Assembly: GCA_031178565.1 (NCBI GenBank)
Contig: JAPSIU010000183.1
Location: 1 to 5,967, forward strand
Reading direction: 5' to 3'
Source of the DNA: Leucobacter sp.
GTDB lineage: Bacteria; Actinomycetota; Actinomycetes; Actinomycetales; Microbacteriaceae
DNA length: 5,967 nucleotides
Shown: positions 5,655-5,967 of the stretch, piece after piece
Numbering within the stretch: position 1 is the stretch's first letter
Layout of the letters: the number at the start of each line of letters is the position of its first letter
The notes under the pieces: model-generated
What the model was told of the DNA's origin: nothing
The model's input: the letters and a program-made list of their open reading frames with translations, nothing else
Databases searched by the model: none
Program-made: the position numbers and the translations under genes

Positions 5655-5685
5655 CCGGGTTCACGGGATGAGCCGCGCGACCCGG
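5655..5685. repeat. inverted repeat CCGGGT/ACCCGG next to the ffh -10
   Basis: CCGGGT (5655-5660) and ACCCGG (5680-5685) form a 6-bp inverted repeat with a 19-nt spacer. The right arm directly adjoins the TAGAAT hexamer, so the pair spans the -35 to -10 interval of ffh. It could be an operator, but arms this short and G/C-rich occur readily by chance. Confidence 0.3.
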
Positions 5686-5691
5686 TAGAAT
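5686..5691 (+). promoter_or_regulatory. -10 element of ffh
   Basis: TAGAAT is close to the TATAAT consensus and ends 9 nt before the ATG at 5701. A start site 6-7 nt downstream would give a leader of only about 2-3 nt. GGAG (5693-5696) lies 4 nt from the ATG and might act as a weak Shine-Dalgarno only if transcription began further upstream. TTCACG at 5660-5665 matches 4 of 6 bases of TTGACA, but with a long 20-nt spacer. Confidence 0.55.
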
Positions 5692-5700
5692 CGGAGCACC

Positions 5701-5967
5701 ATGGCTACTTTCGGAAACCTGTCTGCGCGGCTCACCGACACCTTCAAGAACCTTCGCGCGAAGGGCAAGCTCACGGCGTCGGACATCGACAGCACGGTGC
5801 GCGAGATCCGCCGAGCGCTGCTCGAGGCCGACGTCGCCCTCGACGTGGTCAAGAAGTTCACGGCGACGGTCCGCGAACGCGCCCTCGGCGACGAGGTGAA
5901 CCGCGCGCTCAACCCGGCGCAGCAGGTCGTCCAGATCGTGAACGAGGAGCTCGTCGAGATCCTCGGA
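5701..5967 (+). CDS. ffh: signal recognition particle protein Ffh/SRP54, N-terminal part
   Basis: The 89 visible residues begin MATFGNLSARLTDTFKNLR and are the four-helix N domain of Ffh, with the family pattern KGKLTASDID, REIRRALLEADVALDVVKKF and NPAQQVVQIVNEEL. Ffh binds 4.5S RNA and the signal sequence of nascent membrane and secreted proteins through its M domain, and pairs with FtsY through matching NG domains. The G domain (its P-loop would be expected around residue 105) and the methionine-rich M domain lie beyond the window edge, so the gene is cut by the window and not broken. The ATG is supported by the promoter 9 nt upstream and by the conserved family start. FtsY residues 31-50 show the same N-domain logic (ALITADFGPDVAESIL versus ALLEADVALDVVKKF), as expected for these paralogues. 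Confidence 0.96.
   Translation, partial: MATFGNLSARLTDTFKNLRAKGKLTASDIDSTVREIRRALLEADVALDVVKKFTATVRERALGDEVNRALNPAQQVVQIVNEELVEILG

Noticed and set aside
5566..5664. N-terminal extension of the minus-strand membrane protein (start at 5664, 33 extra residues).
   Set aside because: The extension would translate the decamer repeat and the TACACT promoter into low-complexity residues. The GTG at 5565 has a much better promoter context.
1..5967. CRISPR array, prophage, toxin-antitoxin module or defence system.
   Set aside because: There are no spaced direct repeats of CRISPR size, no integrase or transposase motifs, and every substantial gene except the small membrane protein and the partial upstream frame is a recognised housekeeping gene.

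Overview
The window is high-GC DNA (roughly 70% G+C by eye) with strongly G/C-ending codons. It carries the conserved chromosome-segregation and protein-targeting cluster smc - ftsY - ffh. The Smc head sequences ([24 protein letters not shown] near the N-terminus, DEVEAALDDAN near the C-terminus), the short A-domain-less FtsY and the TAnnnT-type promoters lying right against start codons all suggest an actinobacterium. A member of the Microbacteriaceae (Leucobacter/Microbacterium-like) is the best guess, but the genus cannot be fixed from sequence inspection alone. This is housekeeping chromosomal DNA. I see no phage, CRISPR, transposase, tRNA or rRNA, and no clear new multi-gene system.

Layout. 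Positions 1-132 probably hold the tail of an unidentified upstream gene. Positions 133-215 are a leader with a possible promoter and a good ribosome binding site. Positions 216-3986 are smc, complete, encoding a 1256-residue SMC ATPase that is longer than usual because of two low-complexity expansions: a hexapeptide repeat in the hinge, and an acidic linker of about 83 residues with ADPES repeats before the C-terminal head. Positions 3987-4159 are an intergenic stretch with a 58-nt near-perfect hairpin and a 16-bp perfect palindrome. They are bracketed by a 20-bp exact direct repeat that duplicates the very end of smc, stop codon included. Positions 4160-5035 are ftsY (291 aa, SRP receptor, NG domain only). 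Positions 5083-5565 on the minus strand encode a small two-helix membrane protein of unknown function. Positions 5566-5700 are the divergent intergenic region, with a degenerate 10-bp tandem repeat. Positions 5701-5967 are the 5' end of ffh (SRP54), cut by the window edge.

How the genes fit together. Smc forms the ring-shaped condensin that organises the nucleoid. FtsY and Ffh are the two homologous GTPases that deliver signal-sequence-bearing ribosomes to the SecYEG translocon. Their clustering is conserved across many bacteria. Three of the four start codons here (ftsY, the minus-strand gene and ffh) sit 6-9 nt downstream of a TAnAnT hexamer, so their messages are probably leaderless or nearly so. 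smc instead has a conventional leader with a Shine-Dalgarno sequence. Each gene therefore seems to have its own promoter rather than belonging to one tight operon.

The most interesting signals are the hairpin insertion that duplicates the smc stop-codon region, the repeat expansions inside Smc, and the promoter pattern shared across the window.
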